Shown here one piece after another: positions 31,641 through 39,334 of a stretch of 64,000 nt of DNA. Source of the stretch: Colwellia psychrerythraea (GTDB lineage: Bacteria > Pseudomonadota > Gammaproteobacteria > Enterobacterales > Alteromonadaceae); assembly GCF_000764225.1 (NCBI RefSeq), contig NZ_JQED01000003.1, positions 431,175 to 495,174 on the forward strand, written 5' to 3'. The notes under the pieces are model-generated. The model was not told the origin of the DNA. It did no database searches and saw only the letters and a program-made list of their open reading frames with translations. Position numbers and translations under genes: made by a program. Within the stretch, counting starts at the first letter, position 1. Each line of letters starts with the position of its first letter.

Positions 31641-32363
31641 TTAGTACATGTGCTGACCACCATTGATGGATAAGGTCGAACCAGTAACAAAACCTGCATC
31701 ATCAGCAACTAAAAAGAGTACCGAACGGGCAATATCTTCTGGCTGACCTAATCGGCCTACTGGTATTGTTTTGACGATTTTTGCTAAAACGTCTTCTGGT
31801 ACTGCACGAACCATATCTGTTTCAACGTAACCTGGTGCAATAGCATTGACCGTAATACCTTTTGCTGCTCCTTCTTGTGCTAATGCTTTAGTAAAACCAT
31901 GAATGCCGGATTTAGCTGCAGCATAGTTGACCTGACCGTATTGACCAGCTTGACCGTTGACTGAACCTATATTAACGATACGGCCAAATGATCGTTCTCT
32001 CATGCCTTCAATAACAGCGCGAGAAGTATTGAAACAAGAGGATAAGTTGGTCTGAATCACCGCGTTCCATTTATCAAAATCCATCCTGTGCATGGTGCCA
32101 TCTCTGGTAATTCCAGCATTATTTACAAGAATATCGATTGGCCCAATTTCGGACTCTATATCGTTAATACTGTTAGTTACACTTTCATAATCACTGACAT
32201 CAAATTTTGAAGTTCGGATACCTGTTCGTTCTGTAAACTCTTGAGCTGCCTGATCATTGCCAGCATAGTTAGCGATGACAGTATAACCATTATCTTTCAA
32301 CATAACGCTAATAGACTCGCCTATTCCACGAGTTCCACCTGTTACTAATGCAATGCGTCCCAT
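31641..32363 (-). CDS. phaB: Acetoacetyl-CoA reductase
   Basis: PhaB reduces acetoacetyl-CoA to (R)-3-hydroxybutyryl-CoA with NADPH, providing monomer for polyhydroxybutyrate (PHB). Short-chain dehydrogenase with cofactor loop TGGTRGIG, NNAGITRDGTMHRM, and catalytic Ser/Tyr/Lys in GSVNGQAGQYGQVNYAAAK, the last a distinctive PhaB block that FabG lacks. The length is 240 residues. It sits at the left edge of the PHB gene island. No beta-ketothiolase (phaA) is in the window, so acetoacetyl-CoA must come from an enzyme encoded elsewhere. Confidence 0.92.
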   Translation of the reverse strand: MGRIALVTGGTRGIGESISVMLKDNGYTVIANYAGNDQAAQEFTERTGIRTSKFDVSDYESVTNSINDIESEIGPIDILVNNAGITRDGTMHRMDFDKWNAVIQTNLSSCFNTSRAVIEGMRERSFGRIVNIGSVNGQAGQYGQVNYAAAKSGIHGFTKALAQEGAAKGITVNAIAPGYVETDMVRAVPEDVLAKIVKTIPVGRLGQPEDIARSVLFLVADDAGFVTGSTLSINGGQHMY

Positions 32364-32784
32364 AACTGTGCTCCTTGTTATATTTCATATTTGTACATAG
32401 AGATTTCTAAACTATATATTTTTTGAGCTATCTGCTCGTTTTTTATCATATATCAAGCTGAATCATTCAACTAACTAACTTTAGTCGTAGTATGTTCGAA
32501 ATTAAATTTTGTAATTGGTAATAAAATCGACTTTTATTTGACATGATAGGGGGAGTTGGTACTCATTATGGGGTGAGTTGTTTTTGTAGACGATAACTGG
32601 TTGATAAGTGAGCTGCTTGTTCGTATATATCTTTTCGGTATAAGTTATTCTTGTGTTTTTGATTGCGTGAGGCTGTTTTATCGTAAACCTGTACTTAGAA
32701 AATAAATAATTGCAGTGTTTAGTTAACATTAACAACCTATCGTTATATTCTGTTCATAATACAATCAAACTAATGGAATAAAAT
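32364..32784. other. Divergent intergenic region phaB / 3-hydroxybutyrate dehydrogenase
   Basis: 421 bp of very AT-rich sequence between divergent genes. No PhaR-type palindrome like those near phaC and the phasins is present, which suggests that phaB and the dehydrogenase are not controlled in the same way. A 77-codon minus-strand ORF here has no ribosome site or recognisable composition and I do not call it. Confidence 0.5.
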
Positions 32785-33561
32785 ATGACACTTAAAAAAA
32801 CGGCTTTAGTTACGGGTTCAGTCAGTGGTATCGGCTTAGGAATAGCAAAAGATCTAGCTAAACAAGGTTATAAGATCCTTATTAGTGATATAAATTTATC
32901 TGTGGCTGAAGATGTAGCACAGAGTATTAACCAATCAGGAGGCGATGCCTTAGCATTTAAACTTGATGTGACTGTCCAAGCTGACATTGACAATGTTATA
33001 GCTCGTGCGGATGAGTTTAATAACCGCATTGATGTATTAGTCAACAATGCAGGTATTCAATACGTCTCTAAACTGGAAGAGTTTCCAACTGATAAGTGGC
33101 AATTGATTACCAATGTGCTCCTTGTTGGTCCAGCAATGATGACTAAAGCCGTATTACCTTTGATGCGGGCTAATAACTTTGGTCGAATAATCAATATTGG
33201 CTCTTTACATGGCTTAGTGGCCTCTCCATACAAAAGTGCCTATGTTGCTGCTAAGCATGGCATTATCGGTTTCTCTAAAGTTATTGCGTTAGAAACAGGC
33301 GATCAGGATATTACTATCAACACCATATGTCCTGCTTATGTAAAAACTCCATTGGTAGAAAAGCAAATTGCCGATACAGCGAAAGAACATGGTATAAGTG
33401 AAGAAGAAGTTGTCAATAATATAATGCTGGCGCCAATGCCGAAAAAAGCATTCATCGATATAGAAGAAATATGTGGTTCAGTAAGTTATTTAGCAAGTGA
33501 TGTCGCTAAAAACATGACGGGACAAACCATGGTATTAGACGGTGGTTGGGTAGCAAGGTAA
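32785..33561 (+). CDS. bdhA: 3-hydroxybutyrate dehydrogenase
   Basis: An NAD-dependent short-chain dehydrogenase that oxidises (R)-3-hydroxybutyrate released from PHB to acetoacetate. It has the cofactor loop VTGSVSGIGLGIA, NNAGIQYVSKLEEFP, the catalytic motif SLHGLVASPYKSAYVAAKHG, and the family-specific substrate loop ICPAYVKTPLVEKQI. The length of 258 is normal. It faces phaZ across a shared bidirectional terminator, which makes sense: depolymerase and dehydrogenase act in sequence when PHB is mobilised. Confidence 0.93.
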   Translation: MTLKKTALVTGSVSGIGLGIAKDLAKQGYKILISDINLSVAEDVAQSINQSGGDALAFKLDVTVQADIDNVIARADEFNNRIDVLVNNAGIQYVSKLEEFPTDKWQLITNVLLVGPAMMTKAVLPLMRANNFGRIINIGSLHGLVASPYKSAYVAAKHGIIGFSKVIALETGDQDITINTICPAYVKTPLVEKQIADTAKEHGISEEEVVNNIMLAPMPKKAFIDIEEICGSVSYLASDVAKNMTGQTMVLDGGWVAR

Positions 33562-33582
33562 TCACCTTGCTCGAGTAAGCAA

Positions 33583-33616
33583 AATAAAAGTAGGTTTACA
33601 TAAACCTACTTTTATT
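33583..33616. terminator. Bidirectional terminator between bdhA and phaZ
   Basis: A perfect 16-bp inverted repeat AATAAAAGTAGGTTTA/TAAACCTACTTTTATT with a 2-nt centre between convergent genes. A- and T-rich ends serve both strands. Confidence 0.85.
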
Positions 33617-33647
33617 GACTTGATAAAATACTTTTCTTAATAGAAAA

Positions 33648-34865
33648 TTATTGATGCTTTTGAATAAAATCAGCAATGCTTGGCGCAATTCTTTCACGAA
33701 AAGCAGAGCCACTGAAGGTTCCAAAATGACCAACCCCATCGAACACTTGATCCAATTTTTTCTGTTCAGGAATGCCTGAACATAGCGTTTGTGCTGCTTG
33801 GGTTTGTCCTAACGAGCAAATATCATCATTTTTCCCTTCAATGGTATGCAACGCTGTATCAGTGATTGCTGATAAATCGACAAGATCACCATGATAAGTC
33901 ATTCTACCGTTTGCTAAATCATGATTAATAAAAACACGGTCGAGCGTTTCTAGGTAAAATTCACTATTAAGGTCTAAAACCGCTAAGTATTCATCATAAA
34001 AGTCGCGGTGACTTTCTTGCTTATCTTCTTTTCCATGAAAAACATGACCAAAATAATCGGTATGCTTAGTGATATGGTTTTCTAAATTCATTGCCATAAA
34101 AGAACATAATTGAATAAAGCCAGGGTATACCTTTCTTCCCGCACCAGGGAAGCGTTTAGGCACCGTCATAATGACATTATTTTCAAACCATTTTAAATCT
34201 TTACTACTAGCATATTTATTGAGTTCGTTAGGATTGATACTGGTATCAATTGGACCCGCTATTATTGTTAGTGTTTTAGGGGTCGCTGGATCTTTTTCTT
34301 TAGCTAATACAGCCGTCGCTATTAAAGCTTGGACCGCAGGTTGGCAAACGGCTAAGACATGAGTATCTTCACCAATTTCTTTCATAAAATCGATTATGTA
34401 AGTTACATAATCATCAAAGCCAAAAGTCCCTTCAGATAAAGGCACATTTTTAGCATCTAACCAATCAGTAATGTAAACATCATGATCTAAAATTAATCGT
34501 TCTATGGTTGCTTTAAGCAATGTTGCATGGTGCCCCGATAATGGCGCAACCAAAAACAGTTTAGGTTGTTTTACCTCACTATCTTGTTTGAAATGAATTA
34601 AATTGCAAAAGGGCTTTTCAATAATAACTTGTTCAGTGATGTTAATGGTTTCACCGTCAATTACCGAAGTTTTAATATCAAAAGGCTGTTTATCGTAAGC
34701 TTTAGTATGATGGTAGGCACTATCAAGTGCTGCATTAAAGCTTTTACCTAGTAAGGTATTTGAAAACGGGTTAAATGGATGGTTGAGTAATTGTTGATTC
34801 ACTTTGATAAAACCATTCATCAGTTCGGCGGAGCGACTATAGAGGTCGTAAGTTTGATATATCAT
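33648..34865 (-). CDS. phaZ: Intracellular PHB depolymerase
   Basis: PhaZ hydrolyses granule PHB inside the cell. The 405-residue sequence begins MIYQTYDLYSRSAELMNG and contains FLVAPLSGHHATLLKATI, DVYITDWLDAKNVPL and, at the nucleophile elbow, HVLAVCQPAVQAL. Cysteine in place of serine there is characteristic of the PhaZ1-type intracellular depolymerases. The C-terminal VFDGVGHFGTFSGSAFRERIAP carries the catalytic His. No signal peptide is present. It is divergent from phaC across a 476-bp region that carries operator-like sites. Confidence 0.93.
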   Translation of the reverse strand: MIYQTYDLYSRSAELMNGFIKVNQQLLNHPFNPFSNTLLGKSFNAALDSAYHHTKAYDKQPFDIKTSVIDGETINITEQVIIEKPFCNLIHFKQDSEVKQPKLFLVAPLSGHHATLLKATIERLILDHDVYITDWLDAKNVPLSEGTFGFDDYVTYIIDFMKEIGEDTHVLAVCQPAVQALIATAVLAKEKDPATPKTLTIIAGPIDTSINPNELNKYASSKDLKWFENNVIMTVPKRFPGAGRKVYPGFIQLCSFMAMNLENHITKHTDYFGHVFHGKEDKQESHRDFYDEYLAVLDLNSEFYLETLDRVFINHDLANGRMTYHGDLVDLSAITDTALHTIEGKNDDICSLGQTQAAQTLCSGIPEQKKLDQVFDGVGHFGTFSGSAFRERIAPSIADFIQKHQ

Positions 34866-35037
34866 GTGTTTTATCCTTCAAGTAAACTGACAACAGATGT
34901 TCTCTTTCGTATTGATCTATAAGGTGTTTTATAGATTATAATACTCAATTCTTATCGGTTGAACAGTTTACGTTATAGTTAGTTAAGGTTCCTATTTCAT
35001 TATTTAACGTTAATTAAGGTACCAATTGTTATTTTTA

Positions 35038-35052
35038 TATTGCAGCGCAGCA
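35038..35052. promoter_or_regulatory. PhaR-type operator, phaC upstream site
   Basis: TATTGCAGCGCAGCA, a 4-of-6 plus 6-of-6 match to the TGCTGC-N3-GCAGCA palindrome found before the phasin genes. Its start is 67 bp before that of the second site, the same spacing as at the phasins. Confidence 0.6.
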
Positions 35053-35059
35053 TACATAT

Positions 35060-35119
35060 TTGAAGCGAGTGTACCTAGCAAAACTAAATTGGTCAATAAT
35101 TTCTTGCTGCACCGCATCA
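35060..35119 (+). promoter_or_regulatory. Candidate phaC promoter and downstream PhaR-type operator
   Basis: TTGAAG at 35060-35065 and CTAAAT at 35084-35089 (18-bp spacer) lie between the two operator copies. The downstream operator TGCTGCACCGCATCA is at 35105-35119, one mismatch from the palindrome. The promoter itself is weaker than at the phasins. Confidence 0.5.
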
Positions 35120-35341
35120 AAAATAAAGGTATCCTTAGTGTTGGTTACTTACTAGACAAAATATATTGTTTTTATCTTAAGGCTGAGGCATGGCTGTCAA
35201 AGCAGATAATTATCAAATAAGTTTGTATCTTATAATTATTGTTTGTAAATTGTTTATTAAGAATTTTAAAATATTTCTACTTTTAATTTGAGATAGCTAT
35301 AGACAAATAAATTATAACCAAATCATTTACAAGGATATATT

Positions 35342-37105
35342 ATGGAATCAAGTCAGCAAAATGAGGTAATTGATTTTTTAGAGCAATACTCAGAAGTGTT
35401 TAACACCATGGTCAAGCAGGTTTTAACCGATTCTGATAAAGAAAACTTAAATTCAATGATGGACTCAGAGAAGCTATCTCAACTTTTATCTAAGGGAGTC
35501 AAGGTTGATACAGCGATGTTATTTAATAAACAAATATCTTTCATGAATCAACAAGCCGAACTTTGGCAAAACGCGACGAAAGCATTACTCGGTACAAAAG
35601 TTGACCCTGTGGTATCTGAGGAGCGCAACGATAGAAGATTTAATGATAGTGAATGGTCTGAAAATCCGGTTTATAACTATTTAAAACAATCTTACCTTTT
35701 AAATTCAAACATGATGCAAGAAATGGTTGATAGTCTGCATTTTGATGATCCTAAGGCTGAAGAACAAATAAAGTTCTATACTCGTCAATATATCAATTCT
35801 GTATCCCCAACTAATAATGCTTTAACAAATCCTGAAGTATGTCGAGACATATTAGAATCCAAAGGTGAGAACCTCATTAAAGGCTTGCAAAATTTTATGC
35901 AAGACTTACAACAAAGCCCTGCTGAAGCACTTAAGATTTCTCAAACTGATACTGATGCATTTACTTTAGGGGAAAACTTAGCTTACACCCCAGGTGATGT
36001 AATTTATCAAAATGATTTAATTCAGCTGATACAGTACAAAGCGACGACTAAAAAAGTAAATGAAGCCCCTTTATTGTTTATTCCACCTTTCATTAATAAA
36101 TATTATGTCTTAGACATGGATGAACAAAAGTCACTCATTAAGTGGTCGGTAGAACAAGGGCACACAGTATTTGTTATTTCATGGGTAAATCCTGATGCAA
36201 CGCTTTCTGAAAAAGGCTTCAGTGATTACATGAAAGAAGGTCCTATTGCAGCACTCGACGTTATCGAACAAGTAACAAAATCGAGTAAAGTGAATGTTGT
36301 CGGTTATTGTATTGGTGGGACCTTGTTGGCTACCACGCAATCTTATTTGTTAGCAAAAGGTGATACGCGGATAAATTCATTGACCTTTTTGACAACATTG
36401 CTCGACTTTGAAGAGCCTGGCGAAATAGGTGTTTACCTTTCTGAGCAAATGTTACCTTTTTTGAAAAAGAACATTAAAGAAAAAGGAATACTTGATGGCC
36501 GTGTGCTTGGCTTAGCTTTTAGCATGTTACGTGAAAATAGCTTGTTTTGGTCGTATTTTGTAAATAATTACCTCAAGGGGAAAGATCCTGCTCCATTCGA
36601 TATTTTATACTGGAATAGTGACTCTTCAAATTTGCCAGCAGAAACATTTAATTTTTATATGACAAATACTTATCAAGAAAATAATTTGATAAAAGATGGC
36701 GTTGTAGAAGTTGATGGCGTTGCTATTGAGTTAAGTAAAATTGATACGCCCAGCTACTTTTTAGCAACAATTGCAGATCATATTGTTTTGTGGAAAGCAT
36801 CATACCAGGGTACTAAAGCACTATCTGGACCTACACGCTTTGTTTTAGCGGGGTCTGGTCATTTAGCTGGTGTTATTAATTCTGTCGATCATGGTAAATA
36901 TCCACACTGGGTTAATGATGAACTTTCTGACTCGGCAGAGCATTGGTTTGAAGGAGCAACTAAAAAAGATGGCTCTTGGTGGACAGATTGGCAAAGTTGG
37001 TTACTTCCACAATCAGGAAAGCAAGTCACTGCACGTAAGCAAGGCTCAAAAAAATATGCAAGTATTGAAGCTGCCCCTGGCAGTTATGTGAAAAAACGCA
37101 TTTAG
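35342..37105 (+). CDS. phaC: Class I polyhydroxyalkanoate synthase
   Basis: PhaC polymerises (R)-3-hydroxybutyryl-CoA at the granule surface. At 587 residues it has the class I length. The lipase-like box is GYCIGG with catalytic Cys323. Asp479 (in ADHIVLW) and His507 (in GSGHLAG) complete the triad, at almost the same positions as in Cupriavidus necator (319, 480, 508). The N-terminal third (about 1-200) is the variable region. ATG 35342 follows AAGGATAT. It is followed by a terminator and then phaR, so phaC has its own transcript. Confidence 0.96.
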   Translation: MESSQQNEVIDFLEQYSEVFNTMVKQVLTDSDKENLNSMMDSEKLSQLLSKGVKVDTAMLFNKQISFMNQQAELWQNATKALLGTKVDPVVSEERNDRRFNDSEWSENPVYNYLKQSYLLNSNMMQEMVDSLHFDDPKAEEQIKFYTRQYINSVSPTNNALTNPEVCRDILESKGENLIKGLQNFMQDLQQSPAEALKISQTDTDAFTLGENLAYTPGDVIYQNDLIQLIQYKATTKKVNEAPLLFIPPFINKYYVLDMDEQKSLIKWSVEQGHTVFVISWVNPDATLSEKGFSDYMKEGPIAALDVIEQVTKSSKVNVVGYCIGGTLLATTQSYLLAKGDTRINSLTFLTTLLDFEEPGEIGVYLSEQMLPFLKKNIKEKGILDGRVLGLAFSMLRENSLFWSYFVNNYLKGKDPAPFDILYWNSDSSNLPAETFNFYMTNTYQENNLIKDGVVEVDGVAIELSKIDTPSYFLATIADHIVLWKASYQGTKALSGPTRFVLAGSGHLAGVINSVDHGKYPHWVNDELSDSAEHWFEGATKKDGSWWTDWQSWLLPQSGKQVTARKQGSKKYASIEAAPGSYVKKRI

Positions 37106-37162
37106 CTACCTAATAGGTATTCTTAATTACCTTTTTTAATGATTCACTTGTACAATTGATAT

Positions 37163-37191
37163 AAAAGGCGGCCATGCAGGTCGCTTTTTTT
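37163..37191 (+). terminator. Rho-independent terminator of phaC
   Basis: GCGGCC/GGTCGC stem (one G-T pair) with an ATGCA loop, followed by seven T. Confidence 0.8.
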
Positions 37192-37289
37192 ATCGATAGT
37201 ATGTCTGTTATACTACTGGCAAAGAATTCTTCTGTTAACGTGTTCGCACCATAGCGTAAGTAAAATTTAAAAACCAACCGGGGTTACCG

Positions 37290-37721
37290 TTGATCATAAT
37301 TAAAAGATATCCAAACCGCCGTCTATATGACACAACAAAGAGTCATTATGTAAACTTGGATTACATACGAGAATTAGTTATAGGGAATCAAGAATTTAAA
37401 ATAGTGGATTCAAAAACAGATGAAGATAAAACGCGTAGCATACTAATTCAAATTATCAGTGAAGAAGAAACCAGCGAACGTCAATCCTTATTAACTAATA
37501 CGTTATTGAAGCGATTGATTTGTTTTTATGGCAATGACAATCAAGACTATCTACAACAATTTCTTGAACAAAGTTTATCTGCTTTTATTGAACATCAAGA
37601 TGAAATTTTGAAACTGAGTAATGATATTAATAAAAATTCACCTTTTGGTTTATTCAGCAGTATCGTTGAACAAAATATGAATATATGGGCTAAATTTCAG
37701 AAACCGACAGATAAAAAGTAG
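37290..37721 (+). CDS. phaR: PHB synthesis repressor PhaR
   Basis: PhaR binds both PHB and TGC-rich palindromic DNA; it represses phasin genes until nascent granules titrate it. The 143-residue product begins IIIKRYPNRRLYDTTKSHYVNLDYIRELV, the hallmark DNA-binding N-terminal domain, followed by two PHB-accumulation repeats (about 65-125). The start appears to be TTG at 37290: the conserved motif begins directly there, and GGGG lies 6 nt upstream. The palindrome TGTTGCACCGCAACA starts 6 bp after its stop, and similar sites precede every phasin gene here and phaC, which identifies its likely regulon. Confidence 0.93.
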   Translation: MIIIKRYPNRRLYDTTKSHYVNLDYIRELVIGNQEFKIVDSKTDEDKTRSILIQIISEEETSERQSLLTNTLLKRLICFYGNDNQDYLQQFLEQSLSAFIEHQDEILKLSNDINKNSPFGLFSSIVEQNMNIWAKFQKPTDKK

Positions 37722-37726
37722 CATTT

Positions 37727-37741
37727 TGTTGCACCGCAACA
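37727..37741. promoter_or_regulatory. PhaR-type operator, upstream site of phasin 1
   Basis: TGTTGCACCGCAACA: a perfect palindrome with an ACC centre. It lies just upstream of a -35 element at 37751. Confidence 0.7.
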
Positions 37742-37750
37742 AAATAAAGA

Positions 37751-37807
37751 TTGACTCCAAATTAAAAAATTGATTAAATTCTCATCAGATAATGCTGCTT
37801 TGCAGCA
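37751..37807 (+). promoter_or_regulatory. Phasin 1 promoter with downstream PhaR-type operator
   Basis: TTGACT at 37751-37756, an AT-rich -10 (TTAAAT at 37774-37779, 17-bp spacer), then the perfect palindrome TGCTGCTTTGCAGCA at 37793-37807, which would cover the start of the transcript. The two operator copies begin 66 bp apart. Confidence 0.68.
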
Positions 37808-37825
37808 AAACTTTAGGAGAAGTGC

Positions 37826-38545
37826 ATGTTTAATCAATTTACAGAGTTATTTCAGACCTCATTAACACCAATTGAAAAATTGGTTGAATTAAATATATCT
37901 ACAGCAAGTACTGTTGCACATCAGCAAGGATTGCTCGTTGCCAGCTTGATCGACGACAGTATTTCATTTAGCCAGCATATACCTGTAACCACAGATATTA
38001 CTGAACTAGTTGCTCAGCAGTCAAAATTTAATACTGATGTTCAGAGTCAATTGACTGAAGCAATCAAGCAAACATCTGAAACCCTTTCCAAGGCTCAAAA
38101 AAATGCTGAAACTATTTTCGGTGAGTCCTTATTAGTATTTACAACTCAAGTTAATAAAGCTTCGACTGAAGAACAAGCCCTTGTACCAAAGGCACTTATT
38201 AAAGAAAACTCTCAGGCAACGCGAGAAGTAGTAGTTAAAGCAAAACCAAAAGCCGCTATTAAAGCAGAGTCAAAACCAGCAGTTAAAGCAAAACCAAAAG
38301 CAGCAGTTAAAGCAAAGCCAAAAGCAGTTGTTAAAGCAAAACCAAAAGCAGCAGTTAAAGCAAAACCAAAAGCAGAAGTTGAAGCAAAGCCAAAAGCAGC
38401 AGTTAAAGCAAAGCCAAAAGCAGAAGTTAAAGCAAAGCCAAAAGCAGTTGTTGAAGCAAAGCCAAAAGCAGTTGTTGAAGCAAAACCAAAAGCAGAAGTT
38501 AAAGCTGAGCCGAAAATTGAAGTTAAAACTGCCGCTAATAAATAG
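37826..38545 (+). CDS. Phasin with histone H1-like repeat tail (PhaF-like)
   Basis: A PHB granule-associated protein. Residues about 1-115 form an amphipathic helical phasin domain (FNQFTELFQTSLTPIEKLVELN). From about residue 138 to the end the protein consists of roughly a dozen 8-residue repeats of the type AKPKAAVK, strongly basic except for some Glu-containing units. Such Lys/Ala/Pro tails resemble histone H1 and the PhaF/PhaI class of pseudomonads, which tether granules to the nucleoid and aid segregation. The length is 239 residues. It is the first of three consecutive phasin genes and has its own PhaR-type operator pair. The DNA-binding role is inferred from composition. Confidence 0.87.
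   Translation: MFNQFTELFQTSLTPIEKLVELNISTASTVAHQQGLLVASLIDDSISFSQHIPVTTDITELVAQQSKFNTDVQSQLTEAIKQTSETLSKAQKNAETIFGESLLVFTTQVNKASTEEQALVPKALIKENSQATREVVVKAKPKAAIKAESKPAVKAKPKAAVKAKPKAVVKAKPKAAVKAKPKAEVEAKPKAAVKAKPKAEVKAKPKAVVEAKPKAVVEAKPKAEVKAEPKIEVKTAANK
38238..38532 (+). repeat. 24-bp coding minisatellite in phasin 1
   Basis: About twelve tandem 24-bp copies (type GCAAAACCAAAAGCAGCAGT with small variations) encode the AKPKAxVK units. Copies are nearly identical at the DNA level (a few positions vary, notably GCA/GTT/GAA for the sixth residue), so copy number may vary between strains. Confidence 0.88.
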
Positions 38546-38561
38546 TTGATATAAATAGGTT

Positions 38562-38586
38562 AAAGCCTTTAAGAATAAGGTTTTTT
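38562..38586 (+). terminator. Weak terminator after phasin 1
   Basis: AAAGCCTT/AAGGTTTT stem (one G-T pair) with a 7-nt loop running into T. Weaker than the terminators of the next two phasin genes. Confidence 0.5.
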
Positions 38587-38626
38587 ATAGCGAAGCGTTA
38601 TGTGTTTATGGAAGATAAATATACTT

Positions 38627-38641
38627 TGATGCGGCGCAGCA
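38627..38641. promoter_or_regulatory. PhaR-type operator, upstream site of phasin 2
   Basis: TGATGCGGCGCAGCA, one mismatch from TGCTGC-N3-GCAGCA. Confidence 0.68.
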
Positions 38642-38650
38642 AAAAAACTA

Positions 38651-38708
38651 TTGACGACCATATTTTGACCGATTATACTGGCTTAAATCACTCTGCTGCT
38701 ATGCAGCA
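38651..38708 (+). promoter_or_regulatory. Phasin 2 promoter with downstream PhaR-type operator
   Basis: TTGACG at 38651-38656, 17-bp spacer and TATACT at 38674-38679 form a good sigma-70 promoter. The perfect palindrome TGCTGCTATGCAGCA at 38694-38708 covers the expected transcript start. Operator spacing start to start is 67 bp. Confidence 0.78.
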
Positions 38709-38729
38709 TATTAAAAAGGAAACTTGATT

Positions 38730-39101
38730 ATGTTTACACAATTAACGGAACAATTTACAACTGCAATGAAATCATTCAACAATGAAGAGCAGTTCTCTAC
38801 AGCAATGAAACCATTTAATAGCCTGGTAGAAATTAATAGTAAAACGGTTGAGCAGCTAATCAATCAGCAAGCTGCTTTAATTACTACAATTATGAATGAT
38901 AGCGTTGCACAAACTAAAGCGCTATCTGAGCAAACAGATTTAGCAGCAGCAATTGAATCGCAAAAAGCTTTCACTGAAGAGCTCCAAGCGAAAGTGTCAG
39001 CTTCAGCTAAAGAAGCTTATGATGTGGTAACTAAAACGTCTGAAGAAGTGACTAACCTAGTTAAAGACTCTGTGGCGGAAGCAACGACAATTGCCAAGTA
39101 A
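38730..39101 (+). CDS. phaP: Phasin 2
   Basis: A 123-residue phasin, the amphipathic coat protein of PHB granules. From ATG 38730 (AAGGA upstream) it begins FTQLTEQFTTAMKSF; helical throughout, with no Cys and no membrane segment. It is a close paralogue of phasin 3: same length and shared blocks KTVEQLI, NDSVAQTKALS, ELQAKVS-type and KTSEEVT. The pair most likely arose by tandem duplication that included the promoter and operators. It ends in its own perfect hairpin terminator. Confidence 0.88.
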   Translation: MFTQLTEQFTTAMKSFNNEEQFSTAMKPFNSLVEINSKTVEQLINQQAALITTIMNDSVAQTKALSEQTDLAAAIESQKAFTEELQAKVSASAKEAYDVVTKTSEEVTNLVKDSVAEATTIAK

Positions 39102-39141
39102 TTTATCTATATAGAAGAAGTAGCTTTTTGTACTTCTGCTC

Positions 39142-39172
39142 AAAAAGCCAGTATGTTAATACTGGCTTTTTC
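39142..39172 (+). terminator. Rho-independent terminator of phasin 2
   Basis: A perfect 13-bp stem AAAAAGCCAGTAT/ATACTGGCTTTTT with a GTTA loop. The sequence is closely related to the terminator after phasin 3, another sign of duplication of the whole unit. Confidence 0.9.
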
Positions 39173-39223
39173 ATTTGCTGATATTATTAAATTATTAGCG
39201 TAATCAATTGTATAAAGTTGTTT

Positions 39224-39238
39224 TGATGCGGTGCAGCA
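39224..39238. promoter_or_regulatory. PhaR-type operator, upstream site of phasin 3
   Basis: TGATGCGGTGCAGCA, one mismatch from TGCTGC-N3-GCAGCA. Confidence 0.68.
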
Positions 39239-39246
39239 AAGAGTTG

Positions 39247-39305
39247 TTGACCATTGTCTTTTTGCTAGGTATACTCAGTTTAAATCTAATTGCTGCGCCG
39301 CAGTA
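39247..39305 (+). promoter_or_regulatory. Phasin 3 promoter with downstream PhaR-type operator
   Basis: TTGACC at 39247-39252, 17-bp spacer, TATACT at 39270-39275, then TGCTGCGCCGCAGTA at 39291-39305 (one mismatch). Layout identical to phasin 2, with operator starts 67 bp apart. Confidence 0.77.
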
Positions 39306-39334
39306 TAAAACGAAATGGAATAGGAATTTTAATT

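Larger units (their letters stand above)
34866..35341. other. Divergent phaZ/phaC regulatory region
   Basis: 476 bp. Two PhaR-like palindromes bracket a candidate phaC promoter (see 35038-35119). If the transcript starts near 35097 the phaC leader would be about 245 nt, unusually long, and I see no riboswitch or credible leader gene in it. A 64-codon ORF at 35026-35220 overlaps the operators and is not called. Confidence 0.5.

Noticed and set aside
32502..32735. 77-codon minus-strand ORF
   Set aside because: No ribosome site, atypical composition, lies in the AT-rich divergent promoter region of phaB/bdhA.
35026..35220. 64-codon ORF upstream of phaC
   Set aside because: It starts with TTG-like codons inside the operator region, has no ribosome site and no recognisable protein features.
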